This document shows, piece after piece, positions 17,392 to 28,982 of a stretch of 64,000 nucleotides of DNA (positions are counted from its first letter, which is position 1; each line of letters begins with the position of its first letter). The notes under the pieces are model-generated. The model saw only the letters and a list, made by a program, of their open reading frames with translations. It had not been told where the DNA came from and ran no database searches. A program made the translations under genes and the position numbers. The DNA is from Aquimonas sp044377145 (GTDB lineage: Bacteria; Pseudomonadota; Gammaproteobacteria; Xanthomonadales; Xanthomonadaceae): positions 1-64,000 of the forward strand of contig NZ_JBILJQ010000019.1 in the NCBI RefSeq assembly GCF_044377145.1, read 5' to 3'.

Positions 17392-17392
17392 G

Positions 17393-18844
17393 ATGCATCG
17401 ATCCCTGAGCCCCGACCGTCTGGCCGCCCTTGTCGGCGCCTTTCCCCGCTCACCGGCCTACCGCGGCCTCTGTCTTGCGCTGCAGGAGCGCATCGGCGAC
17501 GGCCGCATTCCGCTCGGTTGTCGCCTGCCCAGTGAGCGTGCGGTGGCGCCGGTGCTGGGTGTTTCGCGCAATACGGTCACCCGCGCCTACGCGGATCTGG
17601 TCAGCGCCGGATTCGCCACCGCGCGGCAAGGCTCCGGCACCTTCGCCGCAGTACCGTTGGAGCGCCGCCGCGCGCACGACCACGTCCTGCATTCGGTGGG
17701 CAGCGGACAGCCGGCGGAAGGGACGATCGATCTCAGCTGCGCCGCCGGTGCTGCGACGCCCGGCGTCGCCGCCGCCTATGAGCGCGCGCTGGCCGCGCTG
17801 CCGGCCTACCTGTCCAGCGATGGCTATCTGCCCTCGGGGCTGCCGGTACTGCGCGCACTCATCGCTGACTCGTACGCGCGCCGCGGCCTGCCAACCCGCG
17901 CCGAGCAGATCGTGATCACCTCCGGCGCGCTGGCGGCGATTGGCATCGTGGTGCGGGCGCTGTCGCGTCCGGGCGACCGCATCGCGGTGGAATCGCCGGT
18001 GTATTCGAACGCGATCGAAGCGCTGCGGCTGGGCGGCGGACGGCTGGTCAGCGCGCCCTTGGGCGACGCGCTGGGTGTTGATGGCTGGGACATCGACGCC
18101 ATCGACGCCACGCTGCGGCAGACCGCCCCGCGCCTGGCCTACCTGATTCCCGACTTCCAGAACCCCACCGGCTTTCTGATGAACGAGGCGATGCGCGCCG
18201 ACTACGCACGCGCGCTGAGCAACGCGCGCACCGTGGCGATCGTGGATGAGACCGTGCAGCCGATCCAGCTGTCCGACGCACCGATGCCCGCACCGTTTGC
18301 CCACTTAGCGAACGATGCCATCACCGTGGGCAGCGTCTCCAAGATGTACTGGGGCGGCCTGCGCGTGGGCTGGCTGCGTGCCCCGCACGAGCTCGTCCCG
18401 CGCCTGATCCGTGCACGCGTGCAGAGCGATCTCGGCAGTTCGCTGTTTGACCAATTGGTAGTCGCCGAACTGCTGCAAGGACCGAAGATCCTGCAGCTTC
18501 GACGCGAGCAACTGCGACAGCGCCGCGATGTGCTGGTGCAGGCGCTGCGCGAGCACCTGCCGGACTGGCGCTGGCGCGTACCCGAGGGCGGCCTGTGCCT
18601 GTGGGTACAACTGCCGCAGGGCAGTGCGACGCGTCTCGCCGCCGACGCCGAGCGCGTGGGTGTGCAGGTGGCCCCGGGCCCGGTGTTCAGCGTGGAAGGC
18701 GGCTCGGACGCATGGCTGCGGATTCCGTATGCGAAGCCCGAGGCAGAACTGTCACAGGCGGTCGAGCGGCTGGCACAGGCATGGCGCAACCTCGCCGCGG
18801 AATCACCACGCCGGCGTGAGGGTGCGCGGCTGCTGATTGCCTGA
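17393..18844 (+). CDS. MocR-family regulator (GntR HTH fused to aminotransferase), YczR-like
   Basis: 483 residues from the ATG at 17393. Residues 20-90 form the GntR winged helix: YRGLCLALQERIGDGRIPLG, LPSERAVAPVLGVSRNTVTR, GSGTFAA. The rest is a fold-type I aminotransferase-like domain: SDGYLPSGLPVLRALIADSY, PDFQNPTG, VDETVQPI, and the PLP lysine in VGSVSKMYWGGLRVGWLRAP. It uses PLP as cofactor or effector and likely controls yczE across the divergent promoter. The longer upstream frame (from 17279) overlaps yczE and is not used. Confidence 0.9.
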   Translation: MHRSLSPDRLAALVGAFPRSPAYRGLCLALQERIGDGRIPLGCRLPSERAVAPVLGVSRNTVTRAYADLVSAGFATARQGSGTFAAVPLERRRAHDHVLHSVGSGQPAEGTIDLSCAAGAATPGVAAAYERALAALPAYLSSDGYLPSGLPVLRALIADSYARRGLPTRAEQIVITSGALAAIGIVVRALSRPGDRIAVESPVYSNAIEALRLGGGRLVSAPLGDALGVDGWDIDAIDATLRQTAPRLAYLIPDFQNPTGFLMNEAMRADYARALSNARTVAIVDETVQPIQLSDAPMPAPFAHLANDAITVGSVSKMYWGGLRVGWLRAPHELVPRLIRARVQSDLGSSLFDQLVVAELLQGPKILQLRREQLRQRRDVLVQALREHLPDWRWRVPEGGLCLWVQLPQGSATRLAADAERVGVQVAPGPVFSVEGGSDAWLRIPYAKPEAELSQAVERLAQAWRNLAAESPRRREGARLLIA

Positions 18845-18890
18845 GCGGCAGGGTAGGGTGTTCGAAGAACTCACACTCGATAGGACTTCA

Positions 18891-19604
18891 ATGTCAGCGA
18901 CTACAGTCCCCTGCATCGGCGTTGACGGCGCCAAGTCCGGCTGGTTCGCGGTGTGGCGATCTGCCAACGGCTTCGGCTTCGATCTCTATGCGCGCGCGGA
19001 GCACCTTGTCGCGATGCACGCGGATGCCTCCTGCATCGCAGTGGATGTGCCGATCGGTCTGTCGGATACGGGCTCACGCGCACCCGATTCGCTGGCGCGC
19101 AAGTTCGTTGGCGGCAGGCGTGCGAGCAGCGTGTTCTCGGCACCGGTGCGCGGCATTCTGGATGCGCAGAGCCAGCCCGAGGCGTCGGCGCGCCATCGTC
19201 AGATCGATGGCCGCGGATTTGGCGCGCAGGCCTTCGGCATCCTTGCAAAGATCCGCGAGTGGGACACGCTGCTGCGCGCCGACGCCAATGCGCGCAACCG
19301 CGTGCGCGAAATCCATCCCGAGGTTTCGTTCGCCGCGATGAACGCTGATGTCGGCTTGGTCGCGCCCAAGCACAGCGACGAAGGCCACGCAGTCCGTCTG
19401 AGGTTGCTCAGCGAGCACTTCGGCGAGTCTCCAGTGCAGGCTTTGCTTGCGGCGGTGCCGCGCCGCAGTGCAGCGCGCGACGACATAGTCGATGCACTCG
19501 CTGCGCTGTGGACCGCAGAGCGCATCCTTGCCGGCCGCGCCGGCTCGCTGCCATCGCCGCCGGCGGAGGACAGCGCTGGCTTGCAAATGGCAATCTGGTA
19601 CTGA
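18891..19604 (+). CDS. DUF429-family protein (predicted RNase H-fold nuclease)
   Basis: 237 residues from the ATG at 18891. Motifs of DUF429: IGVDGAKSGWFAVW at the N-terminus, CIAVDVPIGLSDTG with the second acidic cluster, IHPEVSFAAMN, and a C-terminal DDIVDALAALWTAERI. The three acidic clusters fit an RNase H-like fold, but activity has not been shown for most members. It follows the MocR gene on the same strand after 46 bases; no functional link is obvious. Confidence 0.85.
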   Translation: MSATTVPCIGVDGAKSGWFAVWRSANGFGFDLYARAEHLVAMHADASCIAVDVPIGLSDTGSRAPDSLARKFVGGRRASSVFSAPVRGILDAQSQPEASARHRQIDGRGFGAQAFGILAKIREWDTLLRADANARNRVREIHPEVSFAAMNADVGLVAPKHSDEGHAVRLRLLSEHFGESPVQALLAAVPRRSAARDDIVDALAALWTAERILAGRAGSLPSPPAEDSAGLQMAIWY

Positions 19605-19693
19605 GCACGAACGATTGGCTCGGGGCACCTCGCGCTGATGTTGTTGCCGCTGCCAGCGCTGCCGACAGCGTCAGCGAGTGCGCAGCGGCCCGA

Positions 19694-20356
19694 TCAATCC
19701 CGATCCGGCGCCCCCAGCGGGAAATAGCCGCGGTAGGGCCGCGCTTCGTCCACCGCGCGCTTGAACGAGGGCCGCGCCAGCAGACGTTCGCGGTAGGCAC
19801 GCAGGTGGGCGAAGCGCGGATCGATGGCGTGCGTCCAGTCGGCGTAGAACAGGAAGGGCGCGGCGGCGCAGTCGGCCAGAGTGAACTGTTCGCCTGAAGC
19901 CCATTCGCGATCGCGCATCCGTCGATCCAGCCAGGCATAGGCGGCCTCCAGCATCGCGCGAGCCTGGGCGACACCGTGCGGATCGCGGTCGACGTCATTG
20001 CGGAGGTGGTCGAACACGACCCTCTGCTGTGGGGTGGAGATGTAGTTGTCGAACAGGCGATCGAGCATTCGCACCTCAAGCGCTGCATCGTCGTCCTCGG
20101 GAATCAGCTGGATCGGCCCGGGGTAGTGGAGCTGCAGGTATTCGATGACGCAGGTCGCCTCCATCACCACCCGGTCGCCGTCAACCAGAATCGGAAACCG
20201 ACCGATTGGCCACAGCGCATCGAACTCGGCCTTGGCCTGCGCGTCCTCCAGATGACGGAAGTCGAATGCGGTCTGGTTCTCGTACAGCGCAATCAGCGCC
20301 TTCTGGCTGTAGGAAGAGAACGGGTGTGCGTACAGGCGCGGCAGGGCGGTTGGCAT
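19694..20356 (-). CDS. Glutathione S-transferase family protein
   Basis: 220 residues from the ATG at 20356. Thioredoxin-fold N-terminal domain with LYAHPFSSYSQKALIALYEN (a Ser in the usual catalytic Ser/Cys position), GRFPILVDGDRVVMEATCVI holding the cis-proline and the glutathione-binding E-(A/S) pair, and EYLQLHYPG. The all-helical C-terminal domain has EQFTLADCAAAPFLFYAD, the typical N-capping and folding motif. Likely cytosolic detoxification; substrate unknown. Single gene, convergent with the DUF429 gene. Confidence 0.9.
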   Translation of the reverse strand: MPTALPRLYAHPFSSYSQKALIALYENQTAFDFRHLEDAQAKAEFDALWPIGRFPILVDGDRVVMEATCVIEYLQLHYPGPIQLIPEDDDAALEVRMLDRLFDNYISTPQQRVVFDHLRNDVDRDPHGVAQARAMLEAAYAWLDRRMRDREWASGEQFTLADCAAAPFLFYADWTHAIDPRFAHLRAYRERLLARPSFKRAVDEARPYRGYFPLGAPDRD

Positions 20357-20632
20357 GGTGGCTCCGGTTGCGAGTATCTGTAAGTCGAACGGCGGCGGCG
20401 CGATTCGACGCACGGGGCTGTCGCGGACGATACGGGTAGAGAAAGCAGGACGCAGCCGAGCGGGCTGCGTTCTACACGCCGACGCGCGGTGCACGATCAA
20501 ACTGCCATGGAGACGAGCTCAGCCGGGCCGCAGACGCGCGCTGACGTCCTGCATGCGTCGCCGTTGCTTCGCCGTTTCGCACACGCCTACAGCGCATGCC
20601 AGTATCGGCCACCGACCACGGAGTGCTGCCCC

Positions 20633-21031
20633 ATGTTGCGATCGCGCGTGCTTGTCTTGTGTCTGCTGGGGGCGCTGCAGCCCGCTTGGGCTGATGAGGG
20701 TTTGAACGGCGACTGGACGGTCGACCTCGCGAGCGAGCCAGGGCAGGTCTACACCCAGCCGATGCAGCTCAGCCTGAAGGAGGACGGCACGGTCGAAGGC
20801 AGCTTCTACAACAGCACGATCGGGGCGGGGCGTTGGAAGCTCGACCGCGGTCGTTTGTGCGCGAGCTTCCGCACCAGCGATGGGGCAGGGCCCTACCACA
20901 GTGCGGTGTGCCTGATCGGGGCCGAGGCGGTCGGTCAGACCTGGGCCGAGCACCGCGATTTCCTGTTCAACTGGAACGCCACGCGTACGGCAGCTGAGGA
21001 AGGCGCCACTCCACCCACGCGTAGTCCCTGA
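20633..21031 (+). CDS. Small secreted protein of unknown function
   Basis: 132 residues from the ATG at 20633. Signal peptide MLRSRVLVLCLLGALQPAWA, then a mature part of about 112 residues with GDWTVDL, MQLSLKEDGTVEGSFYNSTI, GRWKLDRGRLCASFRTSDG and YHSAVCLIG. The alternating strand pattern and two cysteines suggest a small beta-barrel (lipocalin-like) periplasmic domain, but I do not recognise the family. The longer frame from 20489 is not used because it would bury the signal peptide. Confidence 0.65.
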   Translation: MLRSRVLVLCLLGALQPAWADEGLNGDWTVDLASEPGQVYTQPMQLSLKEDGTVEGSFYNSTIGAGRWKLDRGRLCASFRTSDGAGPYHSAVCLIGAEAVGQTWAEHRDFLFNWNATRTAAEEGATPPTRSP

Positions 21032-21146
21032 ACCTACAAACGTCGCCTGTCCGCGCCTGCACAGTCGTTTGTTCCGCCGCACAAGGACAGTCCGGCGTTT
21101 GGCCGCCGTGGCGTCGCCGACGAGCGGCCTGATACTCCCGAACGCT

Positions 21147-21640
21147 TCAACCGCGTCGTGCGGCCTCGATCGCTGCGACGTCGATCTTGCGCATGCTCAT
21201 CATCGCTTCGAAGGCACGTTTGGCGGCGACACGGTCGGGGTCGCCGATCGCCTCGGCCAGCACCCGCGGAGTGATCTGCCAGTTCAGGCCCCAACGGTCC
21301 TTGCACCAGCCGCAGGCGGATTCCTGGCCGCCGTTGTCGACGATCGCGTTCCAGTAACGATCGGTCTCGGCCTGGTCCTCGGTGGCGACCTGGAACGAGA
21401 ACGCTTCGCTGTGCTGAAAGGCCGGTCCGCCGTTCAAGCCGAGGCAAGGAATGCCCAGCACGCTGAACTCCACGGTCAGCACGTCGCCCTGCTTGCCTGA
21501 ACCTGCTTGCCCGAAGGGAAGTCGCCGGGCGCGCGATGCATGGCCTTGACCTCGCTGTCCGGAAAGGTCGCGGCATAGAAGTTGGCGGCGTCCAGCGGGC
21601 TGCCGTTGTACCAGAGGCAGATGGTGTTCTTGGCGTGCAT
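21147..21640 (-). pseudogene. VOC-family (PhnB/3-demethylubiquinone methyltransferase-like) gene with frameshift
   Basis: The first part, from ATG 21640, reads HAKNTICLWYNGSPLDAANF and HRAPGDFPSGKQ; the second part, in another frame, reads LTVEFSVLGIPCLGLNGGPA, SEAFSFQVATEDQAETDRYW, CGWCKDRWGLNWQITP. Together they make one complete protein of about 155 residues of the VOC superfamily, often annotated PhnB-like. The frames are split by a 14-bp tandem duplication (21488-21511). Deleting one copy restores an unbroken frame through GKQGDVLTVEF. As it stands the product is truncated. Confidence 0.85.
21488..21511. repeat. 14-bp tandem duplication that breaks the VOC gene
   Basis: CCTGCTTGCC occurs at 21488-21497 and again at 21502-21511, offset by 14 bases. 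Since 14 is not a multiple of three, the extra unit shifts the reading frame of the minus-strand gene. The arrangement looks like a replication slippage event. Confidence 0.85.
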
Positions 21641-21858
21641 GTGCGGGCTCCTGAATCTGAGTGAGGGTGAGCGTATCGAACCGGGGCAGTGCTGCCGGTC
21701 GCGGTGTGTTGATTCCAGGGCGACTGACGTGCAGCCACCAGCCCGTTGTCGAACATGCCCGCGAGAGATCGACATGGCGGCGGAGAGTGACGAGACGCCG
21801 TCCGCGCGTGACGATCCCGGGCTGCTACGCTGATCTTCCAGCCCTCCGATACGCCTTC

Positions 21859-23970
21859 ATGCCGATCCCATTCGCGACCTGTCCTGTCATGCCGACACCG
21901 TTGCGCTGGGCCCTGGCGGCAGTGCTGTGCGCGCTGACCGCGATCGCTGCAGCAGCCGATGTTGCGCCAGCGGCCGGGGCGATCCGCGAGGCGCTTGCCG
22001 AAGCGGAATCGCTGTCGAATCGCGACCTGGCCGCGAGTATCGCCCGTGCCGGCGAAGCCGAAGCGGCGGCACGGGCGCTAGGCGATGCCAGCTTGCTGGT
22101 CGATGCACAGCTGTTGATCGCCGATGGCCAGCTGAAGGCGCGCCGTCTCGACGAGGCGGCGCTTGTGCTGGATCAGCTTGAGGCGGGCGCCGATCGCGGC
22201 GCGGTGGCGCGGGCGCGGATCGGCGTGCTGCGCGCACGCTGGCTGCGCGATCACCACCGCATCGCCGAGGCGGAAGATGCCTTCACCGAGGCCGCCGCAC
22301 TCGCCGAGCGGGCCGGCGACACCGGGCTGCTCGCCATCGTGTTGAACAGCCACGCCGCGATGCTGTGGCGGCAGGCGCAGACCGACCGCTCGCAGGCGAT
22401 GTTCGAGCGCGCGCTCGCGATCAACCGGGCTCTGCAGCGGCCGGGCGAGGTGCTCAAGAACCTGTCCTATCTGTCACTGATCGCGCGCGATCGCGGTGAT
22501 CTCGATCGCTCGCTGGCGCTGAACGACGAGGTGCTGGCCCTGAGCGAAGCGGAGGGCAATCTGCGCGGGATTGCGGTCGCCGCCAACTCGGCCGGCCTGT
22601 TGCTCGTGCAGCAGGACGAAATCGCGCGTTCGATCGAGTACTTCGCGCGTGCGGCCGAGTCCTATCGTTTGGTCGGCGACCCGACCGGCCAGGGTCCTGC
22701 GCTGTCGAACCTGGCGATGTCGCAGCTGCGGCTGGGCCAACTGAATGAGGCCAGCGCTTCGCTGCAGCAGGCGCTGAAGATGGCACTCTCGACCACCGAT
22801 GCCTCCGCTGAGGTCATGGCCCGTGTCGGGCTGGCAACGCTTGCGCTCGCTCGCGGCGATCACCCGACTGCCGAAGCCGAAGCGCTGGCCAGCCTTGCCG
22901 CCGCGCGCGAACAGCCGGCGCCCTCGCCAGGATCACAGACCAATGCGGTGCTTGCGGCGGTGCGCGCGGTGCAGCAGCGCCCGCAGGAGGCGCTCGAGTT
23001 CGGGCGGCTCGCGCTCGAATTCGCCCGCACCCAGGGTCGCCAGACCTTGATTCGCGAGCGGCTGGTCACGCAGGCGGGTTACGCCGAAGCCGCCGGCGAT
23101 GCGGTCGCAGCGGTGGCCCTGCTCCGCGAAGCCTTCGAGCTCAACCAGAAGATCCGCGACGACGAACTGCGGCGCGGGATTGCGCGCATGGAAGGCGAGC
23201 GCCAGGCGCGCGAACGCGAGCTTGAACTCGCCGCGCGTGCGCAGCGTATCGAGGCGCTGGAGCGCGAAGCCGGCCAGCAGCGATTGATCCGCGGCCTGTT
23301 GCTCGGCCTGCTGGTGCTCGCGGCCGTGCTCGCGGTGCTGCAAACCAGCCGGATCCGTTTCCGTCGCCGCGCGGAACAGCAGCTGCGCGCGCACAGCGCC
23401 GAGATCGAACGGGTCAACCGCGAGCTGGCCGTCGCCGCGGATACCGATGCACTGACCCGCGCGTTCAATCGCCGCTATTTCCATCAGCAGCTGGTGCCGC
23501 AGTTGCGCGACTGCATGGCGACAGCAACACCGTTCGCGCTCGCGCTGCTGGATGCCGATCACTTCAAGTCGATCAATGACCGTCTCGGCCACGATGCCGG
23601 CGATGCGGTACTGGTCGCACTCACCCACGCCTGGAACGGCGTGCTGGCTCCCGGCGATGCGCTGGTCCGCTGGGGCGGCGAGGAGTTTCTGCTCGTGCTG
23701 CACGGCGATCAGGCGTCCGCTGCCGCGCTTATCGACCGCGGGCTGGCCGCCACGCGTGCGGGATCGTTCGCCTCAGCCGATGGCAGTGTGCGCATCACCG
23801 TTTCGGTCGGCTGGGTCGCCGGTCCGGTTCCCGGCTCGGATATCGACGCACTGCTGCACATCGCCGATCTTGCCCTGCTGCGTGCAAAGCAACAGGGCCG
23901 AGATCGCGCACTGCAGGGTTTCGCCGACACGCTGGCGAGCGGCGCAGCGCGGGCCCGCGAAGCCCTCTGA
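21859..23970 (+). CDS. TPR-linked membrane diguanylate cyclase
   Basis: 703 residues from the ATG at 21859; another ATG at 21889 would also fit. N-terminal signal peptide or anchor (LRWALAAVLCALTAIAAAA), then about 400 residues of TPR-like helical repeats, probably periplasmic. A coiled coil and a transmembrane helix (LIRGLLLGLLVLAAVLAVL) lead to a GGDEF domain beginning DTDALTRAFNRRYF. The active-site motif is GGEEF at 606-610, so it should make c-di-GMP from GTP. The position of the inhibitory RxxD site reads APGD, so product inhibition is probably lost. This sensor layout recurs across Xanthomonadales. Confidence 0.9.
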   Translation: MPIPFATCPVMPTPLRWALAAVLCALTAIAAAADVAPAAGAIREALAEAESLSNRDLAASIARAGEAEAAARALGDASLLVDAQLLIADGQLKARRLDEAALVLDQLEAGADRGAVARARIGVLRARWLRDHHRIAEAEDAFTEAAALAERAGDTGLLAIVLNSHAAMLWRQAQTDRSQAMFERALAINRALQRPGEVLKNLSYLSLIARDRGDLDRSLALNDEVLALSEAEGNLRGIAVAANSAGLLLVQQDEIARSIEYFARAAESYRLVGDPTGQGPALSNLAMSQLRLGQLNEASASLQQALKMALSTTDASAEVMARVGLATLALARGDHPTAEAEALASLAAAREQPAPSPGSQTNAVLAAVRAVQQRPQEALEFGRLALEFARTQGRQTLIRERLVTQAGYAEAAGDAVAAVALLREAFELNQKIRDDELRRGIARMEGERQARERELELAARAQRIEALEREAGQQRLIRGLLLGLLVLAAVLAVLQTSRIRFRRRAEQQLRAHSAEIERVNRELAVAADTDALTRAFNRRYFHQQLVPQLRDCMATATPFALALLDADHFKSINDRLGHDAGDAVLVALTHAWNGVLAPGDALVRWGGEEFLLVLHGDQASAAALIDRGLAATRAGSFASADGSVRITVSVGWVAGPVPGSDIDALLHIADLALLRAKQQGRDRALQGFADTLASGAARAREAL

Positions 23971-23979
23971 TCGAGTCGG

Positions 23980-24548
23980 GTCGCTGCGGCGATTCCGGGC
24001 GCTCCGGCAACGAAATCGGTGGCGCCTTGTTGAACATCGACAGCAAGATCTGGTCGGGCACGCTGACCTCGACCACGGCCTGGCGCTTCTGGAACTGGGA
24101 CCCGTCGAACGACCGCGACTACACCGCGCTGCGCGTGGGCACCTTGTCGCACGCGCCGTCCAAGCACGAACAGTTCACCCAGGAGATCCGCTGGGCGGGC
24201 GACCTGTCATCCAGGCTCAGCGCCGTATTCGGCCTCTACGGGTTTGTCCAGAAGCTCGAAACCGATCCCGTCCACACCGAGGAAGTCGGTGCCGACGACT
24301 TCCGCTTTGTCTGGAACCCATCGCCGGGGCCGAATGGCAGCCCCAATATCGCGGTGGGGCCGGGTGGGTCGGTGGTCGATAACTACTTCGCCGGACCGCG
24401 CAGCGAGATCACGTCGCAGCTCGACACCTTCACCACCGCCGTGTTCAGCCAACTGGATTGGGCGATACCCGAGCGCCTGCACCTGCTGCCCGGCCTGCGG
24501 CTCAACTACGACAAGAAGGAAGTCGACTTCCAGCAGCGCGCGGTCAAC
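23980..24548 (+). pseudogene. TonB-dependent receptor fragment
   Basis: Starting right after the cyclase stop, one frame reads beta-barrel sequence of a TonB-dependent receptor: LLNIDSKIWSGTLTSTTAWR, QFTQEIRWAGDLSSRLSAVF, TFTTAVFSQLDWAIPERLHL, LPGLRLNYDKKEVDFQQRAV. No plug domain, signal peptide or C-terminal barrel end is present. Similarity ends near 24548, after which the frame runs on over the antisense of the DUF3574 gene. It is a dead internal fragment of a receptor gene of perhaps 700-900 residues. Confidence 0.75.
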
Positions 24549-24632
24549 GTAGCCTCTGTCACCGGAGTCGATGCGGAAGCGCTTTGCTTGCACAGGCCCA
24601 TAGCGCGGCGGGCGGCATGCGGCGCCGTGGCG

Positions 24633-25025
24633 CTAGAACTCAACCCGCGCCGGAATGTCGACTCGCAGAACGGATTCATGCCCGCTGCGCCGCTTCCACT
24701 CTGCGCGCAGCGCTTCAATCCGCGCGTCCGAGCTGCGCTGCGCCGGATGCAGGATGACCAGCACGCGCGAGTGCAGCCGCTTCGGGCGCCCACCGTCTGC
24801 GGGCTGCCACTGGCCCTGCGCGTCAAACCAGGTGAACCCTGCCGGGAAGGCGATGCCGACGGCGTCGTCCAGATAGCGTTCGAAGGCTGTCGCATTTTCA
24901 TCGGCGCCGGTGCCCAGCCCGAAGTAGAGTTCGGTTCGCACCCACGAGCGCTGCAGGCTGCCAGCGCAGGCGCTCAGCACGAGGCAGACGGACAGCGCCG
25001 CAGCGACTGGTCGGGCGCGGCTCAT
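24633..25025 (-). CDS. DUF3574-family lipoprotein
   Basis: 130 residues from the ATG at 25025. Lipoprotein signal with lipobox LSAC and lipidated cysteine C20. The mature part has WVRTELYFGLGTGADENATA, IAFPAGFTWFDAQGQW and SRVLVILHPAQ, the pattern of DUF3574. Function unknown. Its ATG overlaps the permease stop as ATGA, so the two are translationally coupled. Confidence 0.82.
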   Translation of the reverse strand: MSRARPVAAALSVCLVLSACAGSLQRSWVRTELYFGLGTGADENATAFERYLDDAVGIAFPAGFTWFDAQGQWQPADGGRPKRLHSRVLVILHPAQRSSDARIEALRAEWKRRSGHESVLRVDIPARVEF

Positions 25026-26353
25026 GGCTGCGCGCGCCGACGCAGCGGAACCCACAGCAGTGCACCCAGCGAAAGCACCGCCACCGCCACCAGTGCGCCC
25101 TGGCGCACGTAGACCAGGCTCGAGTACAGCAGGTAGGCGCAGCTGGCCGAGAACAGCAGTGGCAGCAGCGGATACAGCGGCACCCGGAACGCACGCAGGC
25201 GTTCCGGGTCGCGGCGCCGGAGCAGGATCACCGCGACGCCGCTCAGCATCAGAAAGCCCCAGTACACCGGCGAGAGATAGTCGACGAGGGTGGAGAAGCC
25301 GCCGCGCGTGAACAGACCAAGCCCGACCAGGGCCAGCGAGATTCCGGCCAGACCGAACAGTGCCCCGCGCGGCACTCCGCGCGAGGCGTCCCAGGTGCCG
25401 AGCCGGGCGAAGCCGAGATCGCGTGCCGCGGCATAGGTGGTGCGGGCACCCGCGATCAGGATCGCGTTCATCACTGTGATTGCGGTCACCGCCACCACGG
25501 CGACGATCAGAACTTCGCCAGTGCGGCCGAAGGCGAGCCGCATCAGATCTGCGGCCGGTGCCTCGCTTGCTGCCAGCCCACCCAGGCCCAGCCCGCGCAG
25601 ATAGGCCCAGTTGACCAGCAGGTAGAGGCCAAGCACCAGGCTGAGCCCGATGCCCAAGGCACGCGGCATGTCCCGTTTGGGGTTGCCCATTTCCGCCGAC
25701 AGCGTGGCGGCATCACTCCAGCCGCCATAGGCGAGCAACACGAAGATCATCGCTTGCCCGAACGCGGCGAAGCCGAGCGCGCCAGCGGGCGACACAGGAT
25801 CAAGCGGCGCTACGCCCTGCACCTGCTGCACCACGCCGGCCGAACCCACGGCGAGCAGCCCGGCCGCCACCAGCAGCATCAGCCCGAGCTGGGTTCCGAC
25901 CCCCACCCGGACGCCCTGCAGATTGAGCACCACCAGCAGCACGATCAGGCCCGCGCCGAACGCCGCGCTGCCCCCCGCGCCAAGCGGCAGCAGCTGGTTG
26001 AGGTAGTCGCCAAACACGAAGGCGAGCAGGGCCACGGAGCCGCTGTGGATGACGGTGAAGCGCGACCAGGCGAACAGAAAGCCCGTGCCCGGGCCGTAGG
26101 CGCGGCGTAGAAAGCTGTAGTCGCCACCTTCATCGGGATAGGCCGCGGACAGCTCCGCGAAGCACAGGCCGCCGATCACCGACAGCGCTCCGCCGAGCAG
26201 CCACGCGGTCAGCAAGGCGGCTTCGGAGTTGAGCGCAGCGGCGACCTCGGGCGAAGTCCGGAAGATTCCCGCACCGATGACCATGCCCACGCACACTGCG
26301 ACTGCATGGCCCACGTGCAGACGAGGGCGGCTATCGGTGGGGCTCGAAGGCAT
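25022..26353 (-). CDS. APC-superfamily amino acid permease
   Basis: 443 residues from the ATG at 26353. Twelve hydrophobic segments are expected and about that many are visible, starting with AVAVCVGMVIGAGIFRTSPE, the conserved first-helix motif with GxG(I/V)F of amino acid/polyamine transporters. Later segments include LCFAELSAAYPDEGGDYSFL, typical of the third helix, and PVYWGFLMLSGVAVILLRRR. Likely inner-membrane amino acid uptake or exchange. It is divergent from the intact TonB receptor and coupled to the DUF3574 lipoprotein gene. Confidence 0.9.
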   Translation of the reverse strand: MPSSPTDSRPRLHVGHAVAVCVGMVIGAGIFRTSPEVAAALNSEAALLTAWLLGGALSVIGGLCFAELSAAYPDEGGDYSFLRRAYGPGTGFLFAWSRFTVIHSGSVALLAFVFGDYLNQLLPLGAGGSAAFGAGLIVLLVVLNLQGVRVGVGTQLGLMLLVAAGLLAVGSAGVVQQVQGVAPLDPVSPAGALGFAAFGQAMIFVLLAYGGWSDAATLSAEMGNPKRDMPRALGIGLSLVLGLYLLVNWAYLRGLGLGGLAASEAPAADLMRLAFGRTGEVLIVAVVAVTAITVMNAILIAGARTTYAAARDLGFARLGTWDASRGVPRGALFGLAGISLALVGLGLFTRGGFSTLVDYLSPVYWGFLMLSGVAVILLRRRDPERLRAFRVPLYPLLPLLFSASCAYLLYSSLVYVRQGALVAVAVLSLGALLWVPLRRRAQP

Positions 26354-26525
26354 GGCGTTGGCTCGGTGAACGGATGGATCCGGCAGCTTAGCGGGCCGAT
26401 CCACTTGGGCTTGCGACGCGCCGTCGCATGGTGGGCGCAAGAGTTGTATATCTCTTCATCGCGATGGATTGACATCGGCTGTTGCGGGGGCGATGTTGAT
26501 CGGCCCTTCCCCAAGGTTTCGCACC

Positions 26526-28982
<2,457 letters not shown>

